From Anodontia alba (taxonomy: Eukaryota; Mollusca; Bivalvia; Lucinida; Lucinidae), in contig OZ024834.1 of the NCBI GenBank assembly GCA_964016985.1, positions 85,431,723 to 85,495,722 of the forward strand: a DNA stretch of 64,000 nt, given 5' to 3'. The position numbers and the translations under genes were made by a program. The notes beneath the pieces are model-generated. The model was given only the letters and a program-made list of their open reading frames with translations, made no database searches and was not told the DNA's origin. Below, piece after piece: positions 51,253-62,400 of the stretch. Each line of letters opens with the position of its first letter. Position 1 is the stretch's first letter.

Positions 51253-51560
51253 GCTGGCCTCGGTGGCTCAGTTAGATGCGCGTCTGACTGGAGACCAGGA
51301 GGTCACGGGTTCGACCCCCGCTGAGGTCGGCAACATTCTTTTGTGGAGATTGATCATGAAATATTTTCTTCGGTTATTCTCTCCCTTCCGCTGATTCAAG
51401 AAGTGTGGTTGTCAGTTTCTGGCAAAAGAATGTGCACAATACTGGTTAACCGCTTAGAGGACGAAGTCTGCCCAGTAAGAGTGTGGTTAGGTAAACTGAC
51501 CGCGCTTGACATGACCCTATTGGGTTGAATGGACCGTAAAACCTCAACACAAACAAACAA
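51253..51560 (+). repeat. tRNA-headed SINE, full length, with exact target duplication
   Basis: 308 bp. Box A TGGCTCAGTTAG and box B GGTTCGACCCC in a tRNA-like head, a conserved central part (GATCATGAAATATTTTC, CACAATACTGGTTAACCGC), and an AAACAAACAAA tail. The 12-bp duplication ATACATTTTCAT is exact (51241-51252 and 51561-51572). This copy is a recent insertion. It is not a tRNA gene: the head lacks a foldable 3' half and merges into the SINE body. Confidence 0.93.
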
Positions 51561-51572
51561 ATACATTTTCAT

Positions 51573-52237
51573 AATCAGTTTGAATTCTAAATAAAATTTA
51601 ATTTAAAAAATTAAACTTGTGTAAAATTTTAATGAATTAAAATTCTATTTTCTGAATTTATTTTATTGAAATTTTGCATAATAATCTTTCAGAAAGAAAT
51701 TTTCAACTGTTATTTATTCTTGATAAGCTTTATTTCAATACTGTGATCTATTTCTTGCATTTGTAATATTTTATAAAAAATGTCTTAGAATTCAAATTAA
51801 TCAGTTTTCATTATTTTAAAAAAATATGCTAGCACGAAATTGAAGTCTAAACATTCAATAGTAATAGACTATTACATTTTTTAACAAAATTAAGTCTGGA
51901 ATAAAATTATGGTGGTTTAAATAAAATTTAAATTTCAAAGTAAAATTTTGCAAGAACCAATGACATCATAGAAAAATGCAATGTGGGGCAGCTTTTTTAC
52001 TTAACTATATTTAACAGGACAAGTTACCATGAATTTGAATGCATCTAACTTTTGAACAAATTGGAATATTTAAATGTGGTTTTCAACATTACTGTCATCA
52101 CAATAATATCTTTCATTTGAAATATTCTAAAATTAGGGGTTGTGCCACCCTTAATCGGTTGCTATATGTTGCTATATCTTGTTTTCTTTATTGAAATGTA
52201 ATCAAAGATGTGATATAAGTTCCAAAAGTATTACCAA
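51573..52237. other. Very AT-rich sequence, no gene
   Basis: Many AATTTTAATTTAAAA-like runs; nothing else supported. Confidence 0.5.
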
Positions 52238-52375
52238 CGTTCTAACGAGTACCCACAATCTATGTTTTGAGCAGAAGTAGGAAAAATATCAGAGTTTTAT
52301 TTGATTTTTTTTTTTTCAGTTTTTGGTGGTGAAATTTTCTATATATTTGAATAGGCGTGTTTTCGTAATGATATG
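52238..52375. repeat. Half copy of family Q
   Basis: GTTCTAACGAGTACCCACAA to GAATAGGCGTGTTTTCGTAA: right half only. A family G remnant follows at 52470-52600. Confidence 0.65.
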
Positions 52376-52667
52376 AGGCCTAATTAAAGGAAAAAAAAAT
52401 TTTTTTTTATATGTACAAAAATCAAAATTTGCAGGTGACCAGCCCTCTTTTTGGGTGCTACTGTAAAATTTTGCACTGTTTGCATAAATTACAGGAAGTT
52501 AAGGGTTAAATGGAACGATCTTAAGTCCCCGTTCAGGACCATTTTCTCAGCCTACACTCTGATACAGTCGACCCACCAGTGCTGTCAGTACTTTGATTAT
52601 TATTATTATCGTATATAGGAATCATTTAGCCGTTTCTGGTATCTTGGAGAATGAATTTATGCTTCAA

Positions 52668-52944
52668 CATGAAAACATGCCTATATAATTTTGACCCCCT
52701 TAAACCCCACTTTTTATGTATAAAAACTGCGGTTTACAGGGGTATACATTATTTTTCTTATTTCTACTCAAAAACATAGATTGTGGGTACTGGTTAGAAC
52801 CGCCTCGGCGAGGCGGTTCTAACGAGTACCCACAATCTATGTTTTGAGCAGAAATGTGAAAAAAATCAGAGTTTTTTATCTGAAAATTTTCTGTTTTTGG
52901 AGATGAAATGTTCAATATATTTGAATAGGCATATTTTCGTCATG
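52668..52944. repeat. Family Q foldback, third copy
   Basis: ACATGAAAACATGCCTATAT to AATAGGCATATTTTCGTCAT; perfect K2-type centre GTTAGAACCGCCTC / GAGGCGGTTCTAAC. Confidence 0.82.
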
Positions 52945-53089
52945 TAAAGCAGTGCTAGGGCGTATGCATCCCTGCAAAGCACATTGATGTAATATGAAGA
53001 GTATCAATAAAACCGAGACTCTTATTTTCCTTCTGTTGTGCGGTATTTGTTTTCAAGGGCAGCCTGGGGTGGTTGGGTGAGGCAAAGTT

Positions 53090-53865
53090 GTCGTGTATGT
53101 TGCATCACCGGGGCGTCCAACTGATATTGGCTTACAGTTGGGCAAGGTCTGCTGCAAGGTATGTTGCATCACCGGGGCGTCCAACTGATATTGACTTACA
53201 GTTGGGCAAGGTCTGCTGCAAGAGTATGTTGCGTCACCAGGGCGTCCAACTGATATTGGCTTACAGTTGGGCAAGGTCTGCTGCAAGGATATGTTGCATC
53301 ACCGGGGCATCCAACTGATATTGGCTTACAGTTGGGCAAGGTCTGCTGCAAGGGTATGTTGCGTCACCTGGGCGTCCAACTGATATTTGCTTACAGTTGG
53401 GCAAGGTCTGCTGCAAGGATATGTTGCGTCACTGGGGCGTCCAACTGATATTGGCTTACAGTTGGGCAAGGTCTGCTGCAAGGATATGTCGCATCACCGG
53501 GTCGTCCAACTGATATTGGCTTACAGCTGGTCAAGGTCTGCTGCAAGGTATGTTGCATCACCGGGGCGTCCAACTGATATTGGCTTACAGTTGGGCAAGG
53601 TCTGCTGCAAGGGTATGTTGCGTCACCGGGACGTCCAACTGATATTGGTTTACAGTTGGGCAAGGCCTGCTGCAAGGGTATGTTGCGTCACCGGGGCGTC
53701 CAACTGATATTGGCTTACAGTTGGGCAAGGCCTGCTGCAAGGGTATGTTGCGTCGCCGGGGCGTCCAACTGATATTGGCTTACAGTTGGGCAAGGTCTGC
53801 TGCAAGGGTATGTTGCATCACCGGGGCGTCCAACTGATATTGGCTTACAGTTGGGCAAGGCCTGC
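53090..53865. repeat. 65-bp minisatellite, about 12 units
   Basis: Unit ATGTTGCATCACCGGGGCGT then CCAACTGATATTGGCTTACA and GTTGGGCAAGGTCTGCTGCA; spacing 64-65 bp. Within each unit CCAACTGATATTGG and GGGCAAGG form a partial hairpin. Long open frames on both strands are by-products of the period. Confidence 0.93.
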
Positions 53866-53924
53866 TACCCTTGCAGCAGGTGGGGTTAGAGCGTAATGTT
53901 TTTATTTCTTCTGTTTCATCACTT

Positions 53925-54175
53925 TCATTCATTTTCTTCTGTCAGCCCTGTGCCTCTCTTTCAACTCCTCTATATCTCTCATTTTCTTCTGTCACCCCTG
54001 TGCCTCTCTTTCAACTCCTCTATATCTCTCATTTTCTTCTGTCACCCCTGTGCCTCTCTTTCAACTCCTCTATATCTCTCATTTTCTTCTGTCACCCCTG
54101 TGCCTCTCTTTCAACTCCTCTATATCTCTCATTTTCTTCTGTCACCCCTGTGCCTCTCTCTCAATTCTTCTACTT
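53925..54175. repeat. 50-bp pyrimidine-rich minisatellite, about 5 units
   Basis: CATTTTCTTCTGTCACCCCT then GTGCCTCTCTTTCAACTCCT and CTATATCTCT. It follows the 65-bp array within the same parent repeat, whose tail CTCTGGGAGACGACACA and CGTTAAACCCCAGCAC ends at about 54270. Confidence 0.92.
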
Positions 54176-54289
54176 TCTGTTCTGTATCTCTTCCCCCTTT
54201 CTCTGGGAGACGACACATACTGACCCACAAGGATTGACGTGTCGTTAAACCCCAGCACAATCAATCAAAGGTCAACCTGTAGACGATCC

Positions 54290-54535
54290 TGACCCCGACG
54301 TTATAAAACTTTTTTCCTGCTCAACTCAACTGATCATGAAATTTGTCCTGCTAATAAATCTCAAATCTCAAATTACTAACAATTGCAAATTCTTTATTGC
54401 AAAATATAGCTGAGCATGAAAATTTCTCTGCTAATAAGTATGAAAATGCCAACTGTTGTTGGCATTTTCATATTCATTAGCAGAGAAAATTTCATGCTCA
54501 GCTGAGTTGAACACGAAAAAAGTTCTGGTAATGGT
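54290..54535. repeat. Family T foldback
   Basis: GACGTTATAAAACTTTTTTC left; GAAAATGCCAACTGTTGTTG hairpin; TTTCATGCTCAGCTGAGTTG right. Confidence 0.72.
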
Positions 54536-54764
54536 GAAGCAGTAAACGCAAGCACAACTGTAGGAAATGACATTCTGTTGTTTTATATGGGCTAAGTCAA
54601 GTGAAAAAGTGCTTTCGAACATGCGCATTTTAACATGCGCAAAATGCTCAGATTTTAACATGCGCAAAATGCTCAGATTCAGTTCATCCTGCGACTGTTC
54701 AAAATATTATCCGGACATTTTTCTCTCCATTCATATATTCTGGCGTATCCAATGAGTCTTTTAG

Positions 54765-54835
54765 TGGACAGTGAAGGCCCTGATCAGACTGCGCGGATGC
54801 GCAGGCTGATCTGGGCCTTCGCTGTCCGCATATGC
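54765..54835. repeat. Family H foldback
   Basis: GGACAGTGAAGGCCCTGATC then AGACTGCGCGGATGCGCAGG and complement. Almost the same as 57705-57775, including the CCAATGA.TCT.TTAGT flank. Confidence 0.8.
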
Positions 54836-54869
54836 CCTAAGATACGTCTTCGCATCGCACAGCCCATAT

Positions 54870-55190
54870 TATTATTTTTCAAAGACAAATAGACTTGGCA
54901 GATTCACATGAAATGTCAAAATTTATTTTCTATATAATAATAATAATAATAATATCAAAATGTCGTCTGCTACAAATGAGCTTAGCCCATTATTGGTAAT
55001 ATTATGGATTTTCACTAAACCCATTAACATCAAATTGTCTTCTGCTAAAAATTTGCTTAGCTCTTTATGGGTAAATATTGTGGATTTTCACTAAACTCAT
55101 TAGCATAACCACATCATGGGAATTCTTAGGAATATAAAACATAAGTTTCTTGAAAAAAAAAAAATAAATAAATAAATAATAAGAAGAAGA
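54870..55190. repeat. K3-like remnants and AAT microsatellite
   Basis: CAGATTCACATGAAATGTC, then an AAT run (54937-54957), then two copies of CTTAGC-CATTA-GGTAAATATT-GGATTTTCACTAAA (about 54985-55015 and 55045-55100). Confidence 0.5.
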
Positions 55191-55324
55191 TGAAAACTAC
55201 CGTACTCATGTTACCTGTAGGCCTCCTTGAACCTTTTCACCCCATTGAGTTCTGAAGTGGACACTTCCAACTTTGTATTTGGTCATGCCCATTGTTGTCA
55301 GTAGGGTTTTTATTACTCCATATC

Positions 55325-55655
55325 ATTAAAGGCTCCATATTCCTTAAAAATAGACATTTTTCACCCAAGAAATTCGATATATAGTATTAATACAAACATA
55401 AAATGTGACATCTGACAGCCTGTAAAATTTCAGTTTGTCTCTCTCATTTTGGAACTGGATCAAAATGAAATGATTTTTTTAATTGTAATTCTGAGATACG
55501 ATAAAAAGATAAATTCATTTCATTTCAAAAAGGAGAGCCTAACTGAAATTTTACAGGCTGTCAGGTGCCACATTTGTTAATGTATTAATACCATATATCA
55601 ATTTATTAAACCTTTCTTGGATAATAAAATGTCTATTTTTGAGGAATATGGCGCC
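55325..55655. repeat. TIR element, about 330 bp, long imperfect inverted arms
   Basis: GGCTCCATATTCCTTAAAAA left against TTTTTGAGGAATATGGCGCC right; inner GACAGCCTGTAAAATTTCAG against CTGAAATTTTACAGGCTGTC. Single copy in the window. Confidence 0.8.
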
Positions 55656-55664
55656 TTTACCAGA

Positions 55665-55740
55665 CTGGCAAATAGGGTAGATCCAGATGAGACGGCTCAT
55701 TATGAGCCGTCTCATCTGGATCTACACCGTTTGCTTAGGA
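55665..55740. repeat. K1-arm palindrome with CGGCTCATTATGAGCCG tip
   Basis: GGTAGATCCAGATGAGACGG and complement; the twin of 4020-4110. Confidence 0.75.
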
Positions 55741-56069
55741 ATTTGTAACTGTCTACAAGATTAAAAGGGTTATGTTTTTTTTGTTTTTTTGTTGTTTTTT
55801 TTCTAGATTTACGCCCCAAATACCGATGCATTCAACCATAAATAGGATATTTCATCGATGTGCATCACTTTATAGTATGCATGCATCGAATGTAAGGCGT
55901 TTATTTTGAAGATAACAGACAGACAAGGAAACAAGGACGAGTTGATATATTATACAGGTACGTTTTACGTCTGTCAACTCACTGATGCTCATTCGCTTTC
56001 AAGAATATTGTAACATATTGACGCTATTCTTTTACTACTCTTTTGTTTCATTATACTGAAAAATAGTGT

Positions 56070-56180
56070 TTACCGCTTAGCATGCTGGGTAAAAATTTCA
56101 GCAGAAGACATTTTGAAATATTATTTTTTGTTTGTTTTCCAGATAACAGGCTTTGACATTTCATACGAATTGTCTCCTTA
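56070..56180. repeat. Left half of a family B foldback
   Basis: ACCGCTTAGCATGCTGGGTA, CCAGATAACAGGCTTTGAC, TCATACGAATTGTCTCC. 55741-56069 and 56181-56404 show no gene. Confidence 0.55.
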
Positions 56181-56404
56181 GGAGAATAGACTTTGAAATT
56201 TTTGGACGGGTTTTTAACGGGTGTCGGGCGTCGTCTTAGGTTTACCTTTTGGTTAACTTTTAAAAACCCGTCCATAATGCAGATAGGCGTTTTTCTTGTT
56301 TCATGTACATTGCTTTCAGGCCCTCCCTTCTCCCCCTCCGCCCCCACTCTACCCCACACACACGCTTTTACCACCCACCCACACATCAGTATTTTTTCTG
56401 CGGC

Positions 56405-56556
56405 AAGTTTCCAAGGCGGTTCTTCTGTGGAATTCTTTGTTTGAGCGTCGATGGTTTAATATGAGGAGTTTGTTTTGTCATTATTTGTTCTTCATCTCTC
56501 CTTTTGGTGCCCATGGAGGCCTCTGCTTCCTGACTGTGGCATTTCTTGTGTATCTT

Positions 56557-56592
<36 letters not shown>
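56405..56592. repeat. Copy of the 9.9-10.0 kb dispersed repeat ending in a 34-T run
   Basis: GGTTCTTCTGTGGAATTC, ATTTGTTCTTCATCTCTCC, GTGGCATTTCTTGTGTATC, then T34 (56559-56592). Confidence 0.55.
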
Positions 56593-56613
56593 CACATTTA
56601 GCACAAAACGGTA

Positions 56614-56916
56614 GGCCTCGGTGGCTCAGTTGAATGCGCCGTCCGACTGGAGACCAGGAGGTCGCGGGTTCAACCCCTGCCGAGGTCGGCAACATTCTTT
56701 CGTGGAGATTGATCATGAAATATTTTCTACGGTCATTCTCTCCCTTCCGCTGATTCAAGAAGGGCAGATGTCAGTTTCTGGCGAAAGAATGTGCACAATA
56801 CTGGTTAACCGCTTAGAGGACTAAGTCTGCCCAGTAAACGTGTGGTTAGGTAAACTGACCGCGCTCGACATGACCCATGTGGGTTGATTGGGCCGTAAAA
56901 CCTCAACACAAACAAA
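56614..56916 (+). repeat. tRNA-headed SINE, full length, with target duplication
   Basis: 303 bp. Box A TGGCTCAGTTGA, box B GGGTTCAACCCC; body as in the 51.3 kb copy. The 14-bp duplication AGCACAAAACGGTA (56600-56613) / AGCACAGAACGGTA (56917-56930) has one mismatch. Confidence 0.93.
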
Positions 56917-56959
56917 AGCACAGAACGGTAAGGACAAGATGCCCGCATGCCCAGCTAGC

Positions 56960-57050
56960 TGATGATTCTTTATAAATCTATATAGCGGGCCGTTATCGGC
57001 TCGTCAGCTACCCTGACGGGCCGATAACGGCCCGCTATAGATTTATGTAG
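56960..57050. repeat. GC-rich palindrome, arms about 38 bp
   Basis: TATAAATCTATATAGCGGGC and CGTTATCGGCTCGTCAG with complements around CTACCCTG. Unlike the other cores in base composition; single copy. Confidence 0.75.
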
Positions 57051-57099
57051 AATGCTTATTGGGCTTACTAAATGGGCAAACACGTTAACCCATTTATGC

Positions 57100-57265
57100 C
57101 TAGCATTCTATTGCATTGTTACATCACAGTGTCTCTCGCCATTGAGCACATTGCTTTGTTCCATCACAGTGTCTCTCGTCAATGAGCCCATTAATTTGTT
57201 CCATCATTGTGTCTTTCGCCGTTGAGCCCATTGCTTTGTTCCATCACAGTGTCTTTCGCCATGAG
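57100..57265. repeat. 40-bp tandem repeat, about 4 units
   Basis: CCATTGAGCCCATTGCTTTG then TTCCATCACAGTGTCTCTCG with small differences. Confidence 0.85.
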
Positions 57266-57704
57266 CAGAACTCCATTTTCAAATATACCACAATGGGCCC
57301 AATGATCCCAAAGGAAATGAATATAATCTGCACTGTGGTGATGCACGGGGAGACGTTCTACCGCCGCCAAACGGCACTAACATCAGCTGCAGTGTTATAA
57401 AAACAAACGTCAAAAAGATTGCCTTTGGAAACAAAGAACACACCACGGAGTAGAACCCTTTTACTTTCACATATCGAAGAAGTCACATTTCACTGATCAT
57501 GGGATGAGTATATACTATAGTTAATGAGAAAAAACAATAAGTACCCGGAACCTACCCAAAGATAGAAAAAAAAAGACATGAAAAAGTCACTTCAAACATG
57601 CGCAAAATACGTAGATCTTGTTCAGATCCTCCTGCGTATGATTCATATCATCCGGGCCTTTGCTCTCCATTCAGAACTCTGTAGTATCCAATGATTCTAT
57701 TAGT

Positions 57705-57775
57705 GGACAGTGAATGCCTTGATCAGCCTGCGCGGATGCGCAGGCTGATCTGGGCCTTCACTGTCCGCATTTGCC
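57705..57775. repeat. Family H foldback
   Basis: GGACAGTGAATGCCTTGATC then AGCCTGCGCGGATGCGCAGG and complement. Confidence 0.8.
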
Positions 57776-58034
57776 CGAAGACATGTTTCCGTATGACGAG
57801 GCACAGTCATGTTTTAGTGAAGTTATAATGCGCTACGTGATGCTTGTAATGAACAAAATACATAAATTAACAATCATGAGAAAATGAATAAACACGAAAA
57901 GAAGAGTTGTAAAAAGACAACGAAACATGCCCCTTTTTGGTGAGGGTGGATAGGTGTGGGTAGGGGTGCCACTGATGAGTTCATATTTGAAATGAATTAT
58001 TGTAGTGTAGCTGCCTACTATTCTGTAGTGACTG

Positions 58035-58222
58035 TTTGTACGATACTGCCTCTATCCTGTAAGATACGGCCTCTATCCTGTAAGATACTGCCTCTCTCCT
58101 GTAAGATACTGCCTATATCCTGTAAGGATACTGCCTCTATCCTCTAAGATACTGCTTCTATCCTCTAAGATCCTCTATCCTGTAAGATACTGCCTCTATC
58201 CTGTAAGATACTGCCTCTATCC
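58035..58222. repeat. 21-bp tandem repeat, about 9 units
   Basis: TGTAAGATACTGCCTCTATC with interruptions; unit lengths 20-22. The rest of 57780-58640 shows no gene; TTTA microsatellite at 58273-58292. Confidence 0.88.
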
Positions 58223-58639
58223 CTCTGTCCTTCAAACGCCTTTGCTCCAGATGTCAATAATGTAATAGCTTTTATTTATTTATTTATTTATTTTCCTTGT
58301 CTTTTCCATCACCTTATTAGTAGATTATACTTAATAAGCCAATTCAGACTAACATGTTTGCCTGTCATTGTTATTTTTTCTCTCCATCTCTATTTTTAAA
58401 ACCTTGCATGGCTTAAACGATCATATTTTTCTTTTATTTTTGTCGTTTGTGTTTGTTTTTGTTTTTTCATTATGCTTAAATTTTTGTAAGAGACTAACCT
58501 TATTAGTTATGATAACCTGTATTGAAACATGGAAAGCTAAATTCCGCTATTAGAACTCGACATTAAGACCACTCCGCTATATCGACCAGCTTTTGCCAAT
58601 CCCACTTTTTTTTCTTGTTATTCTTCATAGCTCATGGAA

Positions 58640-58760
58640 AGAGGGGATATCCGCATAATATTTTTCTTATTTCTCCACAAAAATATGTTGTGGATACTCA
58701 TTAGAAGCGCCTCGCCGAGGCGCTTCTAATGAGTACCACACCATATTGTTTTCTGCAAAC
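58640..58760. repeat. K2 foldback, family A
   Basis: ATTTTTCTTATTTCTCCACA, ACTCATTAGAAGCGCCTCGC with complement: the centre is GCGCCTCGCCGAGGCGC, a perfect palindrome. Confidence 0.78.
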
Positions 58761-58786
58761 TAAAATTGCCACTGATGATGATTATA

Positions 58787-58827
58787 ATCGATCATCAGTC
58801 ACTTTTGTCTCTTGTGACTGATGATCA
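58787..58827. repeat. Short perfect inverted repeat
   Basis: GATCATCAGTCAC, 15-nt loop, GTGACTGATGATC. Confidence 0.85.
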
Positions 58828-58989
58828 GAAAGATATTTAATAGTCGACTAATTGGACATTCTATTTTTAAGAAACATATTTTTCTCACGTTTTATTTTTA
58901 TGGGCATGTTATAAAGAAATGAAACTCAAAGCTCTCTGTTTGGTTCATTCTAGACTTGTGGTCAATAAAAGTGAAAAAATGGATAAATA

Positions 58990-59155
58990 GCCTTAAACAG
59001 TCAACCAGAAGGTACTGATAGTTTTCTTATTTCTCCATAAAAACATATGTTGTGGGTGCTCATTAGAAGCGCTTCGCAGAGGCGCTTCAAATGAGTACCC
59101 ACAACATATGTTTTCATGGAGAAATAAGAAAAATATTATCTGGATACTCTCTTAT
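58990..59155. repeat. K2 foldback, family A, just upstream of the TLR gene
   Basis: TTTCTTATTTCTCCATAAAA, GTTGTGGGTGCTCATTAGAA with complement, right end CTCTTATTGATC. It ends about 250 bp before the TLR start codon. Confidence 0.8.
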
Positions 59156-59405
59156 TGATCTGCAGCAATGAATAAGTACCCGGAAGAGGGCTAAATTAAG
59201 AGTAAATATATTGTCTACAAGTCGATAAATAATCGATGATCAATCGGTTTTACAAAACCGATGATCGACAATGAAATTCTGGCCGATTCCCAACACTACT
59301 GCATATCACGTTTCAATGAAACCAAGATTCCGATTTTCTTTCTTTTATATATTCTTTGTGTCAAATGGCAACCTTTATACATTTGCATCTCATATTTATT
59401 TCAGG

Positions 59406-62400
59406 ATGCAGCTGTCATGCTGTTTTATAGTCCTTGCGTCTTCAGTGATATTCTGTGGGATTACTTCAATAACTGCAGCGAAAGTAAATATAACTGCACT
59501 GAATGAATCAGTATGGGAGCAATGGGCTCCTATAAAAGAGGATCTAGATATTCAAGATTCGTATCCTTGTCCAGCCATGTGTTTATGCAGCCATTTGCGG
59601 AATCCGAGTCGAGTACAAGTTTTATGTCAACCATATCGGATAAACATGGACCTTACTCTTCTGAACCGAACCAGCTTTCTCAGTGAATTATACATCATAT
59701 GTGGGCGTGAAATGAATATAACTTCTTCTACGCTTCATGATGGTATATTTGAGACGTTACATGCATTTTTCAAAATCGTGATACGTGACTGTTATTTAAC
59801 CTTTGTTTCAAGGTATGCATTTAGAGGACTAAACTCTCTGACAAATTTAGAGATAGTTGGCGGACAAAACACCAATTTTGATCACGATTGCTTTCAATTG
59901 CCAGAATTATCGAACTTGCAAACGGTTACTTTGGTAGAGAATAACATATCATCTGTTCCTAGTTTGTGCAATCTCCACAAACTGCGGATTGTAAATTTGA
60001 CTAAAAATAATATAAACTGCTTCTCTGACAGTGGATTAATTTGCGAGAGACCTAGTCTTATTGAAATCATTTCCATTTCAGACAACTCTATCGAAGATCT
60101 TCCAATAAAGTTCAAAGAAATCACTAGCAACCTGCAGCGGTTATATGCTTCTAGAAATCGAATCGATGATATTTCAGCAAAAATCTTTGAGACACTTACA
60201 ACATTAGAACTACTTGACTTAACGGAAAATAATTTAGTTTCATTTCCTAATGATTTTCTTGGAAACAATACAAGAATAGACACACTACACTTATCCCACA
60301 ACAGAGTTAGGGCTCTGCCTAAATGTATATTTTCTATGTTGGAAAACCTTTCTACACTTAATTTGAATGCGATGGATTTGAACGATGGTATTTGGTATGA
60401 GTTACGAAACTTAACTTGCCTTCAGAATTTGTACTTGAGTGACAATAATGTGCAATCACTAGACAAAACAACTTTGCTCAGACAACACAATCTCAAGGTT
60501 TTAGACGTGTCTGAAAACAATATATCTGCCATTCCGAATGGAACATTTGTGTCTCAGAGTGATCTGTTACTCTTAAATTTGTCAAGAAATAATATAATAA
60601 TGATCGAAAAGAACTCTTTTGCAGGTCTGCAAAATTTAGAGACATTAGATTTGCAATCAAATCAAATAATGACCATGCATGAAAAGGTTTTCATCCAACT
60701 TGTAAATTTGAAGCACCTAATTCTGTCATTTAACTATTTAACCTTTGAACAACTTCCAGATTTTCCTCCTTCTTTGTTTGATCTGAATCTAAGTAACAAT
60801 AATATAACAATGCTTTTTGACACAGCTTTTTGTGGATTAAGTAATTTATTTCGGCTTAATCTTGAGTCCAACAATATGACTGGAATACAGACAAATACCT
60901 TCGTCACTAACACAAACTTACAGGTGCTGAAGCTGGCATATAATAAACAAGACTATTTAAGTCACCTCAGTTTCCCGAATAATTCAAAGGTACAGAGGAT
61001 TGAACTGCAAAATAATATTATAGATTTGCCTGACTTTCCAAATGACTTTTTTCCATTCCTAACTTTTCTAAATTTGAGTCACAACAAATTAAAATTTATA
61101 TACAATGGTCTTGGTACTGTCTTTCCTGAAAGCATCCAGGAAATTTCTCTAGCTGGGAATGATATTGAAGTTATTGAAAGCTTCACTTTCCATCGACCAA
61201 ATCTGAAAGATATTGACCTAAGGATGAACAAATTAAAGTACCTACAACCCCAGGCCCTATCCGTTTCGCGGAATGATATGAGAACAGTGTATTTTCATTT
61301 GTCTGGAAATCCCTTTTATTGTGATTGTCATCTAGCGTGGCTGAAACAAGCTTTAATGTTACAGGGCAGCAAGTCTTTTGAACAGTATGACATTGTAGAC
61401 ACAGTAACGTGTCAGTCAGTACACCGTCATGATTCAGGGCCAATGGAGGATATTCCGCTGACAAATTTCCTCTGTCAATATACTACAGCATGTTTTTCTC
61501 CATGCCACTGTTGCAATGCGAACACTTGCCCTTGCCGTTTTTACTGTCCTGTTAACTGCACGTGTTATCATGGCAGCAGTTTCGTTCACGTGAACGTCAT
61601 TGACTGCTTAGGCGCTAGGCTGACATCAGTTCCTGCTGATATTTCTGACACGTGTACTGTCTTGGATTTGTCGGGAAATATTCTTTCGTCTGTTACACCC
61701 GCTGATTTTAGAGGACTTTCATCGCTGAAGGAACTGTATCTTAACTCTAGTTATATAAGCGAAATAGTTAGTGAAACTTTCAAACCCCTATTGAACCTAA
61801 CATTATTAAATCTTGGAAACAATTTTCTTCGTAATATAACACTGGAAATGTTCGAGGGTCTATATAACCTGGAAGTACTGACGCTATCCTTTAATCAGAT
61901 AAATAAGATTGAAAATGGGGCATTTGATCCAATACAACAGTTAAATTTTCTGGATATTAGAGGAAACAAGCTAAAAACGTTTTCGAACTATCTACTTACG
62001 GCAATGTCTAACATTTTTTCACTTCAGTTTTCAAAAAATCCATTATCGTGTGACTGTAAGGACTTAACAGATTTGAAACAATTTATAATAACTAATGCAA
62101 AACATATACTGGATTTAGAAGATGTCATCTGTGAAATGTATGATACTACAACAAATGATACTGATACATACCAACTCGCTAATGTTAATCTGACAGACCT
62201 CTGCTTAAATGAAACTAATACAGAATCCAGAGTGTTTGATAAAGCAACGATAGTAGCTATGAGCACCACTTTGATCATCTTTGCTTTGGGGTTAGCTAGT
62301 TTTGGGATCATTTTCTGGAACCGAGAGTTTTTAAAAGTCTGGTGCTTTGTCAAGTTTGGGTGGAAAGTTTGTCGTGAACCAAACGAAACGGATGCTAATA

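Noticed and set aside
51257..51330. A tRNA gene, from box A and box B
   Set aside because: The head continues into a SINE body, is repeated in seven copies and is flanked by a target duplication.
53387..53707. Open frames of about 100 codons on both strands in the 53 kb array
   Set aside because: They arise from the 65-bp period with few stops; the repeated peptides have no independent support.
53871..54248. Two overlapping open frames rich in Ser, Leu, Phe
   Set aside because: Translation of the 50-bp pyrimidine minisatellite in two frames; not a gene.
58035..58222. A CRISPR-like array of 21-bp repeats
   Set aside because: Units are directly adjacent without spacers, and the genome is eukaryotic; it is a minisatellite.
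59271..59405. An N-terminal extension of 45 residues on the TLR
   Set aside because: The stretch ends in a good splice acceptor, and the Met at 59406 starts a proper signal peptide; the extension would bury it.
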